This document shows positions 1 through 7,772 of a DNA stretch of 64,000 bases, piece by piece. Each line of letters opens with the position of its first letter. Within the stretch, counting starts at the first letter, position 1. This stretch comes from an uncultured Pseudomonadota bacterium (lineage in GTDB: Bacteria; Pseudomonadota; Alphaproteobacteria; RF32; CAG-239), in the NCBI GenBank assembly GCA_902763155.1, contig CACWQS010000006.1, positions 1 through 64,000 on the forward strand, written 5' to 3'. Under the pieces are notes generated by a model. That model was given only the letters and a program-made list of their open reading frames with translations. It was not told the origin of the DNA and ran no database searches. Position numbers and translations under genes: made by a program.

Positions 1-1
1 C

Positions 2-922
2 AAGAAAAACGAGCAAGAATACTATATTTGGCGCACGCGAAAAGACGAAAAGGTGCGCGACCGACATAAGGAGCGCGAAGGAAAAGTTTTTAACTGGCAT
101 GTGCCACCAACCGGCGGACATCCGGGGGAGGATTATAATTGCAGGTGCTGGGCGGAGCCATATCGGACGGAGATGGCGGAGCAATTTAACATAACGCCGA
201 AGTTCGACCTTTCCGGCCTGCCGCAATATGCAGAAAATGATAAAGTAGATGTAAAGAGTGATGCAGTGTATAAAAAATATGATAACAGTGTTCTAACGGA
301 AGAGAAATTCCGTGACATAATTACTTTTTTACGTAAAGATCGTATTGAGGGATTTGCAAATTTTCCATATCTTGATAGTGTTGGTAAAGACACGGTTTGC
401 ACAGGACATCTGATTACCGACAAAGAACAGTATAGTTTGCCATATTATATGGCAGACACCGGCAAACCGGCGACCAAAGCGGAAATTAAAAAAGAAATGG
501 ATAAACTACATAAATATACGGAATATCAAAAACATGCCAAAGGAAAAGATGCGCTAGGACATACATTTTTTGAAAATGTAACAAAATTACGCTTGACCGA
601 TGCTCAATGTGATGCCATAGACCGCAGAATTATAGAAGCAAAATGGAATGAACTCGTGGAACAGTTTCCGAACTTTACCATTATGGATTGGAATTTGCAA
701 CGTGCAATTTTTGATGTGCATTATCAAAATAATATAATTAAAAAGGCTGATAAAATTGATAAAAATCATCCTTTTGGGAAATATGCGTGGAAAAATTTAT
801 GGCTTAGCGCTGCTAATAAGGATATAAATGGTATTGCAAATAATGTACATATGAGGGATAACAATCAATTTCGTAATGATGCAAAAATTATGTTTGCTTT
901 ACAAGGTAAATTCTATGAATAA
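2..922 (+). CDS. MuF-type phage head protein C-terminus fused to a GH24 lysozyme domain (5' partial)
   Basis: The reading frame enters from the left edge. Its first ~55 codons carry the end of a phage head-morphogenesis (SPP1 gp7 / Mu gpF) domain, with the motif HPGEDYNCRCWAEP. A short linker follows, then a domain resembling T4-type lysozyme (GH24). Counting from the GTG at 53, the candidate catalytic residues are Glu99, Asp108 and Thr114, with a GH pair at 118-119; this Glu/+9/+15 spacing matches T4 lysozyme Glu11/Asp20/Thr26. A later LTDAQ...W segment also fits that fold. MuF proteins with C-terminal toxin domains are a known family in temperate phages, so a peptidoglycan-cleaving toxin is the likely role (inference). 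A virion-associated lysozyme is the alternative. Upstream phage genes lie outside the window. Confidence 0.75.
   Translation, partial: KKNEQEYYIWRTRKDEKVRDRHKEREGKVFNWHVPPTGGHPGEDYNCRCWAEPYRTEMAEQFNITPKFDLSGLPQYAENDKVDVKSDAVYKKYDNSVLTEEKFRDIITFLRKDRIEGFANFPYLDSVGKDTVCTGHLITDKEQYSLPYYMADTGKPATKAEIKKEMDKLHKYTEYQKHAKGKDALGHTFFENVTKLRLTDAQCDAIDRRIIEAKWNELVEQFPNFTIMDWNLQRAIFDVHYQNNIIKKADKIDKNHPFGKYAWKNLWLSAANKDINGIANNVHMRDNNQFRNDAKIMFALQGKFYE
110..264 (+). repeat. MuF linker repeat, copy 1
   Basis: A 155-bp stretch inside the MuF gene that recurs at 1796-1950 at roughly 90% identity by eye, without gaps. It encodes the HPGED/CRCWAEP motif plus the linker up to the start of the lysozyme part. The two copies diverge abruptly after a shared agtgatgc, so the repeat ends where the C-terminal cassette begins. 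Confidence 0.85.
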
Positions 923-938
923 TCAAGTTGTTATTCAT
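915..938. terminator. Convergent hairpin spanning two stop codons
   Basis: A perfect 8-bp inverted repeat (ATGAATAA / TTATTCAT, 8-nt loop). Each arm contains the TAA stop of one of the two convergent genes. There is no strong T-run on either side, so its use as a terminator is tentative. Confidence 0.4.
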
Positions 939-1743
939 AAACTTTAGGATATTCAGAAAATTGCATTTTATATAAGGTAATATCGTAACGTGGTTGGTCA
1001 ATAGGACCGATTGTATGGCTAATGAAACGACAAAAATAATTTTCATTAGCAAAATCGTAAATATAATCTGCGTTTTTTTCTTCAGGAAGCCATAAATATC
1101 CTTGACCAAAGACTATATCCGGTTCATCGGATATAGTCTTACCTTTTTTCCATAATACTAATCTATAGTGTTGTTGTTTTTCATATTCAGAATAAGCTTC
1201 ATACAGCCCTTCCATATCGTCAATACGAATCAGCCAATCTTTGGTTTCCATAGTGTATAAATTGTAGTTATAATTTTTTAAGCTTGGATGAATTGTCTGT
1301 TTTTCTTTTGCGATATATTCTTCCCGATATCGCTTTAATTCTTCGCTTTTTTTAATTGATAGTATTTTTCCGTCATCGGTTAAATGTGCATCCGGACAAT
1401 CATTTAAGCAAATACCGCCGAGGTTTTCTCCCGATCCCCAATCATCCATAGGAGAATTTATTAAATATTCACGCAAATGTTCCGGCAAAATAAGGTCATA
1501 TTTTTCAATAAATTCCTGCTCGTTGTTAACACTCGGCACACCCCATCCAAGCGAATATGGATAAACAACATTTTGAGCAATCAGTTGAGGATTATTGGTT
1601 TTAATTAAGTCCTTAAATTTTTTGACCGATTTTTTTATATGCTCAGAATATTCTACATCACTTATTTCAGTAATAGTAATTTTTTCAGCAGCTGCCGCCA
1701 AACCCCACAAACAAAGCCCTAAAATCAACACCAACTTTTTCAT
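931..1743 (-). CDS. Exported protein of unknown function, candidate immunity protein
   Basis: 270 aa. The start is set at the ATG preceded by AGAGGTG, giving a clear signal peptide (MKKLVLILGLCLWGLAAAA); a longer upstream frame runs through the antisense of the MuF repeat and is rejected. The mature part is hydrophilic and rich in Tyr, Glu and Lys, with a Cys pair around GGICLNDC and many Trp/Tyr residues. No family is recognised. It is convergent with the GH24-bearing gene (8 nt between stops) and lies between the two MuF linker copies. Export to the periplasm would suit protection against a peptidoglycan hydrolase, so an immunity role is plausible but inferred only from position and the signal peptide. 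The convergent orientation is unusual for toxin-immunity pairs. Confidence 0.65.
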   Translation of the reverse strand: MKKLVLILGLCLWGLAAAAEKITITEISDVEYSEHIKKSVKKFKDLIKTNNPQLIAQNVVYPYSLGWGVPSVNNEQEFIEKYDLILPEHLREYLINSPMDDWGSGENLGGICLNDCPDAHLTDDGKILSIKKSEELKRYREEYIAKEKQTIHPSLKNYNYNLYTMETKDWLIRIDDMEGLYEAYSEYEKQQHYRLVLWKKGKTISDEPDIVFGQGYLWLPEEKNADYIYDFANENYFCRFISHTIGPIDQPRYDITLYKMQFSEYPKVYE

Positions 1744-1795
1744 TTTTACACCTCTGGAGTTAATATAGCGTAGTTTGGTTAAAATACAATAAAGA

Positions 1796-1950
1796 ACCGG
1801 AGGGCATCCTGGCGAAGACCATAACTGCCGGTGCTGGGCGGAGCCATATCGGACGGAGATGGCGGAGCAGTTTAACATCACCCCGAAGTTTGACCTTTCC
1901 GGCCTGCCGCAATATGCCGAAAATGATAAGGTAGATGTAAAGAGTGATGC
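1796..1950 (+). pseudogene. Orphan MuF linker fragment (repeat copy 2)
   Basis: Encodes the same HPGED-NCRCWAEP motif and linker as the gene at the left edge but has no start of its own: an in-frame TAA lies just upstream. After ~50 codons of similarity it runs into unrelated sequence close to the tolA terminator. It is the debris of a second MuF gene or of a cassette exchange at the phage-chromosome junction. Confidence 0.75.
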
Positions 1951-1984
1951 GATATATGCTTCAAATGATGAGTTTTTATGTGTG

Positions 1985-2007
1985 AAAAAAAGAGGCCGTA
2001 GAGCCTC
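1985..2007 (-). terminator. tolA terminator
   Basis: On the minus strand a GAGGC/GCCTC hairpin is followed by seven T residues, just past the tolA stop codon. The stem is short (5 bp) but the T-run is good. Confidence 0.6.
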
Positions 2008-2015
2008 CTTTACTT

Positions 2016-2993
2016 TTAGTGAATTCCTTTGTTGGCCGGATCGAAGTGCAGTCGTAACACCTTCCACGAATCGTAACGGTTAGCATATTTAACCCCGAAC
2101 ACTTCGCGGAACGCTTGTTGTGTAGCTATTACCGCTCTATGCGCGCTCTCTGCTACTGAACGATACGCCGGATCGGTATTCACACGATGCGGGTCGGCAT
2201 ATTCAATCTTTTGAATGAAGCCGTCAGGTGTCAAACGAACGATAATCTCCACCTGCAGATTTTCCAAGCCCATAGCCCCCGGATCCAAATTCCAATTCTG
2301 TCTTAACAAACTTGCCAAAGCATCAGCTTCTGAAATGGTCAAATCATTCAAATACGAACCTTTGGTATTACCGCCTTCCACTCCCATGTGCTTAACCTGC
2401 GTGCCGTTCTTAACCATAGCGCTTTGCGTTTTTTCACCGGTTTCCAAATTCTTACTGTTATCGATTTCCTGCATCAGGCTCTTCAAGGCATTAGAGCGAA
2501 CATTTGCCTGCTCTTGCTTTTTATCCTTGCCGTCTGTCGGCTGTGGATTCGGTCTTGGTTTAGCTTTCGGCTTGGCGCTCGGACGCGGTGGTGCTTTTCT
2601 GGTCGGTTTAGCATCAGGTTTTGGTTCTTTCTTCGGCTCCGGTTTTTTATCCGGCACCGGCGGTTCTAAGAAATCTTCTTTAATTTCTTCTTCCTCTGCC
2701 TCTGTGCTGTCATTAGTATCTTGTTGTGCCGAAGCACCAGCCTCGGCATCACTGGTATATTGCTGCACCTCGTGATGTTCTTCTACCGTAGCTTCGCGGT
2801 CTTCCGGCCCAAATTCGGCTTTTGACGGTAAATTGGTCATTTCATCAATACGCACTTCCGACAAATCAACAATAATCGGCGTTTGCCCGATAGATATATC
2901 ATTTCTATGCCACCAATGCGGCATATCAATAAATATCATCAAAGCGACGACACCATGCAAAATCAGCGATTGTTTCAGATACTTGTTGTCCAT
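2016..2993 (-). CDS. tolA: TolA, cell envelope integrity protein
   Basis: 325 aa. An N-terminal membrane segment (about residues 8-24) is followed by an acidic stretch and a Pro/Lys-rich extended region (about 105-155) that would cross the periplasm. The C-terminal ~110 residues form a TonB/TolA-like domain. TolA links the TolQ-TolR proton-driven motor in the inner membrane to TolB/Pal at the outer membrane and supports outer-membrane constriction at division. It is the last gene of tolQRA; the usual downstream tolB and pal are absent and phage remnants follow. The helical coiled arm typical of E. coli TolA is short and proline-rich here, as in many alphaproteobacteria. Confidence 0.88.
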   Translation of the reverse strand: MDNKYLKQSLILHGVVALMIFIDMPHWWHRNDISIGQTPIIVDLSEVRIDEMTNLPSKAEFGPEDREATVEEHHEVQQYTSDAEAGASAQQDTNDSTEAEEEEIKEDFLEPPVPDKKPEPKKEPKPDAKPTRKAPPRPSAKPKAKPRPNPQPTDGKDKKQEQANVRSNALKSLMQEIDNSKNLETGEKTQSAMVKNGTQVKHMGVEGGNTKGSYLNDLTISEADALASLLRQNWNLDPGAMGLENLQVEIIVRLTPDGFIQKIEYADPHRVNTDPAYRSVAESAHRAVIATQQAFREVFGVKYANRYDSWKVLRLHFDPANKGIH

Positions 2994-3002
2994 AAAAGCG
3001 GC

Positions 3003-3467
3003 CTATTTCTTGTTATTATCCTTTTGCGGTTCCGGTTTTACACCGAGTTTCGATTCGGTTTTAAGCCCCACACGTTGGTATCCGGCTTCTTTCAAAAGCG
3101 CCATCAAACCGATAACACGTCCGTAATGCACGGCGGTATCGCCGGAAATAGTTACGCTCAGCTCAGAATTTTCGCCCTTAATGGCGTTAATTTTATCTAA
3201 GATTTCATCGTCAGCTACTACCGACTTACCGATATAGTAATTACCTTCACGGTCCACACTGATATTTATGGAAGTTTCATTACCGGTCAGTTGCTTGCCG
3301 CCTACTTTCGGCAAATTAAGCTGAATACCCGAAGTCATCAACGGTGCGGCCACCATAAACACCACCAACAGAACCATCATAACGTCCATTAAGTTGGTGA
3401 TATTCACGTCTGCCTTACGGCGGCTTTGGCGACGACTGTATGACGAATTTTGCAGCAAAGAAGGCAT
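3003..3467 (-). CDS. tolR: TolR, ExbD-family motor subunit
   Basis: 154 aa, the usual ExbD/TolR length. A basic N-terminus (RRQSRRKADVNITNLMDVM) leads into one transmembrane helix, about residues 27-45, whose Asp (NLMDVMM) is the conserved proton-pathway residue. A periplasmic domain follows and ends in a charged Lys/Asn tail. GGGAG precedes the ATG. It sits 1 nt downstream of tolQ and 9 nt upstream of tolA, so the three are co-transcribed. It works with TolQ to energise TolA. Confidence 0.92.
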   Translation of the reverse strand: MPSLLQNSSYSRRQSRRKADVNITNLMDVMMVLLVVFMVAAPLMTSGIQLNLPKVGGKQLTGNETSINISVDREGNYYIGKSVVADDEILDKINAIKGENSELSVTISGDTAVHYGRVIGLMALLKEAGYQRVGLKTESKLGVKPEPQKDNNKK

Positions 3468-3468
3468 A

Positions 3469-4218
3469 TTATTCTCCCGCCATATCGGCTTTCAAAGTAG
3501 TTTCATCAATTTCACGCGATAAAATGGTTGAAAACTCAGCCATAAAGTTATCAAGCGTTTTAGCATAACGGTCAATCGCCGAGGTAATGGCATTATATGC
3601 CACCACTGCCGGAATGGCGGCAATTAAGCCGAATGCTGTGGTGAACAATGCTTCGGCAATACCCGGAGCCATGGCAGAAAGCGAGTTGCTTTGAGTTACT
3701 GCAATGGCATTAAAGCTGTTAATGATACCCCATACCGTCCCGAACAAACCGATAAGCGGTGCTACCGAACCGGTGGTTGCCAAAAAGCCCAAATGGGTAT
3801 CTAAACTGTCGAGCTCTTTATCTATTGAAACACTCATGGCGCGCTCAATGCGTTGTTGCAATGAAACACCGCGGATACTGCGGTCGGTCTTGCCTTTAAG
3901 CAGGGTATTGCGCTTCCATTCGCGCATGGCCGCCACAAAAATAGCGCTCATTGGGTCGCGCGGACGATTGCCGATAGCCTCATATAAGCGATCAAGCGAG
4001 CCGCCGGACCAAAAGGCTTCTTCAAATTTTTTCGATAAATTACGCACTTGGCGCAAGGTGGCAAATTTTTCCAAAATAATCGCCCACGACCACACCGAGG
4101 CGGCAATTAAACCGATCATCACTACTTTGGTAATGGTGTCGGACGACCAAACCATATCCCATAAAGACATTTGTTCTGCGGCAGTTTGTGCCACTTCTGA
4201 TAAAGCTTCTGTTGTCAT
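3469..4218 (-). CDS. tolQ: TolQ, ExbB/MotA-family proton channel
   Basis: 249 aa with three predicted membrane segments (about residues 30-48, 145-165 and 185-210). The family pattern around LATTGSVAPLIGLFGTVWGI is present, and this region marks the MotA/TolQ/ExbB domain. It forms the channel part of the TolQ-TolR motor that uses proton flow to drive TolA. It is the first gene of the tolQRA set; ybgC, often upstream, is missing here and an unrelated membrane protein gene lies behind it. Confidence 0.93.
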   Translation of the reverse strand: MTTEALSEVAQTAAEQMSLWDMVWSSDTITKVVMIGLIAASVWSWAIILEKFATLRQVRNLSKKFEEAFWSGGSLDRLYEAIGNRPRDPMSAIFVAAMREWKRNTLLKGKTDRSIRGVSLQQRIERAMSVSIDKELDSLDTHLGFLATTGSVAPLIGLFGTVWGIINSFNAIAVTQSNSLSAMAPGIAEALFTTAFGLIAAIPAVVAYNAITSAIDRYAKTLDNFMAEFSTILSREIDETTLKADMAGE

Positions 4219-4321
4219 TTTTTATAACCTTTATAAATTGCAATTCACACTAGTTTATGCGCAACTTAGCACAAAATAATTAACAGGCAATTAAATTATT
4301 GCAATAATGCCAAGAAAATGT

Positions 4322-4386
4322 GCAAAAAAAACACCTTGGCGAAAAGTTTGAGGATAAATCCGCAAACTTCCATATTGCCAAGGTGT
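4322..4386 (-). terminator. Long-stem terminator
   Basis: On the minus strand a 10-bp stem (ACACCTTGGC/GCCAAGGTGT) encloses a second nested 7-bp stem (AAGTTTG/CAAACTT) and is followed by a run of T. It ends the transcript of the membrane protein gene at 4395 before tolQ. Confidence 0.8.
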
Positions 4387-4394
4387 CGAAGAGA

Positions 4395-4811
4395 TCAGTA
4401 GCTGAAGCGATGTTTTCTGTATAGAAGATAGCTTTTAATGCTCCTCTTGCCCAGAAACAAGATGCCCCCCACTGCTATAACAGCAATGATAATCAAACTT
4501 ATTGCAGCGCTTACTACTGTAAATAATTTTACCCCCAGTCCGATTACGCCAATGGCGATAACCGAGTAGAGGAGCCATTTGGGGAAATCTAGAAGTAAAA
4601 AAATTCCCAAACATGCCAAAATTTCTGCCGTGTAATTCGGCAAAAAAGGCACATAAGGCATAATGTAGCTCGCATACATCAAAAAGATGCCAATCACAAA
4701 CCACAAAAATGCCCCTGAGAATTTTTTACTCTCCACAGCTCCCGCTATGGCTAAAGCGATGATAAGTATAAACCATCGCGAATCACCTAATGATAACCAT
4801 AAACCTTCCAT
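4395..4811 (-). CDS. Integral membrane protein, unknown function
   Basis: 138 aa, almost entirely hydrophobic. Four to five membrane helices can be drawn (about residues 12-28, 34-52, 60-76, 80-98 and 100-122), with a basic C-terminal tail (KRSIKSYLLYRKHRF) that is probably cytoplasmic. No family motif is recognised. It is a single-gene unit with its own strong terminator. Confidence 0.7.
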   Translation of the reverse strand: MEGLWLSLGDSRWFILIIALAIAGAVESKKFSGAFLWFVIGIFLMYASYIMPYVPFLPNYTAEILACLGIFLLLDFPKWLLYSVIAIGVIGLGVKLFTVVSAAISLIIIAVIAVGGILFLGKRSIKSYLLYRKHRFSY

Positions 4812-4925
4812 AATCCTTAATTTTAATTACCAATATTATAGCATTATTTTGCAAATTTAGCAAGTAGTGTTTTATTGCCTATGGTTTAGTTTGCATCAGT
4901 AAAATTTATATTTTTTTTCTAGCGC

Positions 4926-6104
4926 TTATTTCATCTTTATTGCCGATTTAGGACAAATGTGCGAACAAAGCGAACAACCTACGCAAGCCTCTTTATCAAC
5001 TACGATATGCCCGTTAATTAGCGATAATGCACTATGCTCGGATTCATCACAAATTGTTACGCATTTTCCGCATTTTACGCATAACGCATCATCAATAACC
5101 GGATAAACCTGTTTTTGCTTATTTAGTGTTTCATGTGCGGACAAATTAGCAATTGCCCGATTTTTTATGTCAGCCGGACTGTTAAATCCTTTACTTTCCA
5201 AATAGTTCAACAATCCCTGTTTCATAGCGTTAATAATTGCATAGCCGTTGACCATAACTTCGGTGCAAACCTGAACCACATCGGCACCCACACACATATA
5301 TTCCGCCGCATCATGCCAATTTGCAATACCGCCGATACCCAAAATCGGTAAATCACTGGTCTGGCGAATTTGCGCCACACAGCGTAGTCCTATCGGCTTA
5401 ACCGAAATTCCCGAATATCCGCCAAATGTCGTCTTTCCGTTAACGTTAGGCATCGGCTCAAAGGTATCTAAATCCACTCCCATCAGTGATTGAACGGTAT
5501 TGATTGCGGCAAGTCCGTTTGCTCCGGCATCTTCCACAGCTTTGGCAATTTTTACAATATTTGCAACATTTGGAGAAAGTTTAACAAAAACCGGCTTTTT
5601 TGCCACTTCCATCACCCATTTGGTTATCATTGCCGATATTTCCGAACTGGTGCCGATAGCCATACCTATCCCTTTTTCCGGCATTCCGTGCGGGCAAGAA
5701 AAATTCAGCTCAAACGCGTCAATTTCTGCAGCATTGAATGTTTGCACCAAATTTTGCCATTCTTCTTTTTTTACCGGTGCCATTATACTGGCAATTATCA
5801 CTTTTGTCGGGTGTTTTTGTTTCAGATACTTAATTCCATCGAGCCATTGTTGAATGGTTAAATGACTGAGCAGCTCAATATTTTCAAGGCCACATACTTT
5901 ATTGCCAACTTTCCAAGTGGCATAACGTTGCGATGCTTCTATCATCTCCAAATTATCCGGTGTAATGGTCTTCAAAACAGCACCACCCCAGCCAAGAGTA
6001 AAGGCCTTATCAATACTCTCTATTTTTGCTGTTGGCGGCGCAGAGGCCAAAATAAACGGATTTTCGAAATCAATACCCAAAACCGATGTTTTTAACGTAG
6101 TCAT
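4926..6104 (-). CDS. preA: PreA-like dihydropyrimidine dehydrogenase subunit
   Basis: 392 aa. The first ~310 residues are a dihydroorotate-dehydrogenase-type TIM barrel with the FSCPHGMPEKGIGMAIG signature of the dihydropyrimidine dehydrogenase catalytic domain; its Cys is the expected proton donor. The C-terminus has two CxxCxxCxxxC clusters (CVKCGKCVTIC and CVGCSLCSHIC) for 4Fe-4S centres. In E. coli PreA pairs with the FAD/NAD subunit PreT to reduce uracil and thymine. No preT lies next to it here, so the electron partner must be elsewhere or different. AAAGGAG lies ahead of the ATG. Confidence 0.85.
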   Translation of the reverse strand: MTTLKTSVLGIDFENPFILASAPPTAKIESIDKAFTLGWGGAVLKTITPDNLEMIEASQRYATWKVGNKVCGLENIELLSHLTIQQWLDGIKYLKQKHPTKVIIASIMAPVKKEEWQNLVQTFNAAEIDAFELNFSCPHGMPEKGIGMAIGTSSEISAMITKWVMEVAKKPVFVKLSPNVANIVKIAKAVEDAGANGLAAINTVQSLMGVDLDTFEPMPNVNGKTTFGGYSGISVKPIGLRCVAQIRQTSDLPILGIGGIANWHDAAEYMCVGADVVQVCTEVMVNGYAIINAMKQGLLNYLESKGFNSPADIKNRAIANLSAHETLNKQKQVYPVIDDALCVKCGKCVTICDESEHSALSLINGHIVVDKEACVGCSLCSHICPKSAIKMK

Positions 6105-6186
6105 AGTCTGCTCCTTTAGAATATTTTAACTTAAATATACATACAAAGCATTAAAAATCCGATAACAATACGCAAGGTATATTTTT

Positions 6187-6567
6187 CTATGTCATGTTTT
6201 GCAAATAAGCATAATCTCTAATCCGCAAATCGGCATGTTGTTCGACTCCCTTACCGGTTTCCATGGTGATGTAGGCATTTTCATCAGTCAAATCTTTTAA
6301 GAAATGTTTTAGCGGATAATTTCCTTTTCCGAAATGCTGATGTTCATCTGTTGCTTTGGTTATATCTCCATCGCACATATGATATACCGTCGGTTTTAGG
6401 GTAAAAAAGTCATGCAACTGCGTTTCGACATCTTTTTTCAAACTCAAGGCGGCACAAATTGCATGCGAAAAATCGAAACAAAATCCGCAACCGCTCTCAT
6501 CCATAATATATTTTATTTCCGCCGCCGTATTTCCATGCATAAGATCGCCGTTTAAATCCGAATTTTC
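6187..6567 (-). pseudogene. Truncated sugar-phosphate isomerase/epimerase (xylose isomerase-like TIM barrel)
   Basis: Only the C-terminal half of an AP-endonuclease-2/sugar isomerase barrel remains: an ENxxxxG strand, then CFDFSHA (metal-ligand strand), HMCDGD and ITMETGKG. The frame opens after an in-frame TGA at 6568-6570, and no N-terminal half is found upstream. The ATG at 6540 would give 117 aa, too short for the fold. It is most likely a decayed gene; a short expressed remnant cannot be excluded. Confidence 0.65.
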
Positions 6568-6658
6568 TCATAAATAGTTTTCCTTTGTTAAATAATATGT
6601 TTATTTTTAAATTAACTTCATTTATAATTGATTAAATCTCTCAGAAAGGAATGATACT

Positions 6659-7531
6659 GTGCAAAAATTTTCACTACATACACATACCATCGGTTTTGAT
6701 GGTCGAAATACCGAAAAAGAAATGCTGGTCAAAGCTAAAGAACTTGGCTGGACACATATCGGATTTTCCAACCACTTTATTGTGCATCCTACCATAAAAA
6801 ATGCGCCGATGTATAAATATGCCCTTAAAGGCGGATATCATGGTATATATTCATCGACCTTCGATGAAGCGGTTGAGAGATTTCTGCCTCACTACCAAAA
6901 AATAGATAAATTGCGGCAAGAAACCGATATTAAAATATTAAAAGGCATGGAGGTGGATTTTTTTGCATCTTCAGAATGGTATGACGGATTTAGCAAGGCT
7001 TTAGAAATATTAAAACCGGATTATTTAATCGGTTCGGCGCATTTTGTGGAGCATAACGGTATTTTATATAATTCTCATGACGTAAAAGCGGCATCACCTA
7101 TAGAGCAAAGGCAATTATTGCATCGCTATTGGCAGAATGAACGTGCTGCAGCACAGTCCGGATTATTTACCTTTTTGGCGCACCTCGATTTAATGAAAAA
7201 AGTTGGTTTGGGGCAGGGTGATGAATGGATTGAAGAAGAACAAAAAACTATTGAAACCATACAAAAATATGGTGCTAAAGTAGAATTAAATACCAGCTAT
7301 TTTAAGTTTGGCAATGAACCGTATGTCAGCCCTCGGATGATGAAAATGTTGGCAATTACCGATGTTCCCGTTTTAATAAGTGACGATGCCCATGCCGCCG
7401 CCCAACTTGGAAAATACTTTCAACAAACTGAAGATATGGCAAAAGATAATGGAATAATAACTTTATGGAATCCATTTAAAAAACAAATAAAACAACCATT
7501 TTTGATAGCGCAAAATCGGCGCATTCTATAA
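6659..7531 (+). CDS. PHP-family histidinol-phosphatase-like hydrolase
   Basis: 290 aa, starting with GTG after AGAAAGGA. The PHP metal motifs are all visible: HTHT near the N-terminus, SNHF, a Glu in KGMEVDFF, SAHFVEH, HLDL and the late SDDAHA. The domain and length match HisJ-type histidinol-phosphatase (histidine biosynthesis), but no other his genes are present, so another phosphoester substrate is possible. It is monocistronic and faces away from the broken isomerase gene. The 240 bp that follow (to 7772) are AT-rich and show no gene. Confidence 0.8.
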   Translation: MQKFSLHTHTIGFDGRNTEKEMLVKAKELGWTHIGFSNHFIVHPTIKNAPMYKYALKGGYHGIYSSTFDEAVERFLPHYQKIDKLRQETDIKILKGMEVDFFASSEWYDGFSKALEILKPDYLIGSAHFVEHNGILYNSHDVKAASPIEQRQLLHRYWQNERAAAQSGLFTFLAHLDLMKKVGLGQGDEWIEEEQKTIETIQKYGAKVELNTSYFKFGNEPYVSPRMMKMLAITDVPVLISDDAHAAAQLGKYFQQTEDMAKDNGIITLWNPFKKQIKQPFLIAQNRRIL

Positions 7532-7772
7532 TCTGGTTGGTGCCGTTTTTAACTTTTGTGTAAGTGTTGTTATATTCCTTTTCGGTTCTTTGCACTCTTT
7601 ATCAAAAATTTTATTTGATTGTATTTTTTTATGTATTTTTCTTTTTTGCTATTTTTATAAAATTTCATTTTAAATTTATAAAGAAGCTTTTTTAGTTTAT
7701 ACTGCAGAGGATGGAATTTAACGTCCAGCAGTAAGAAATTAAAATCTTGATTGCTTTCTTTACTTTACGCAT

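Noticed and set aside
1744..2067. N-terminal extension of the exported protein gene into antisense MuF sequence
   Set aside because: It would bury the signal peptide and the ribosome-binding site; the added part is antisense to the MuF repeat.
2215..2775. 186-codon plus-strand frame opposite tolA
   Set aside because: It mirrors the Pro/Lys-rich part of tolA; antisense of such sequence opens long Gly/Ser/Phe frames.
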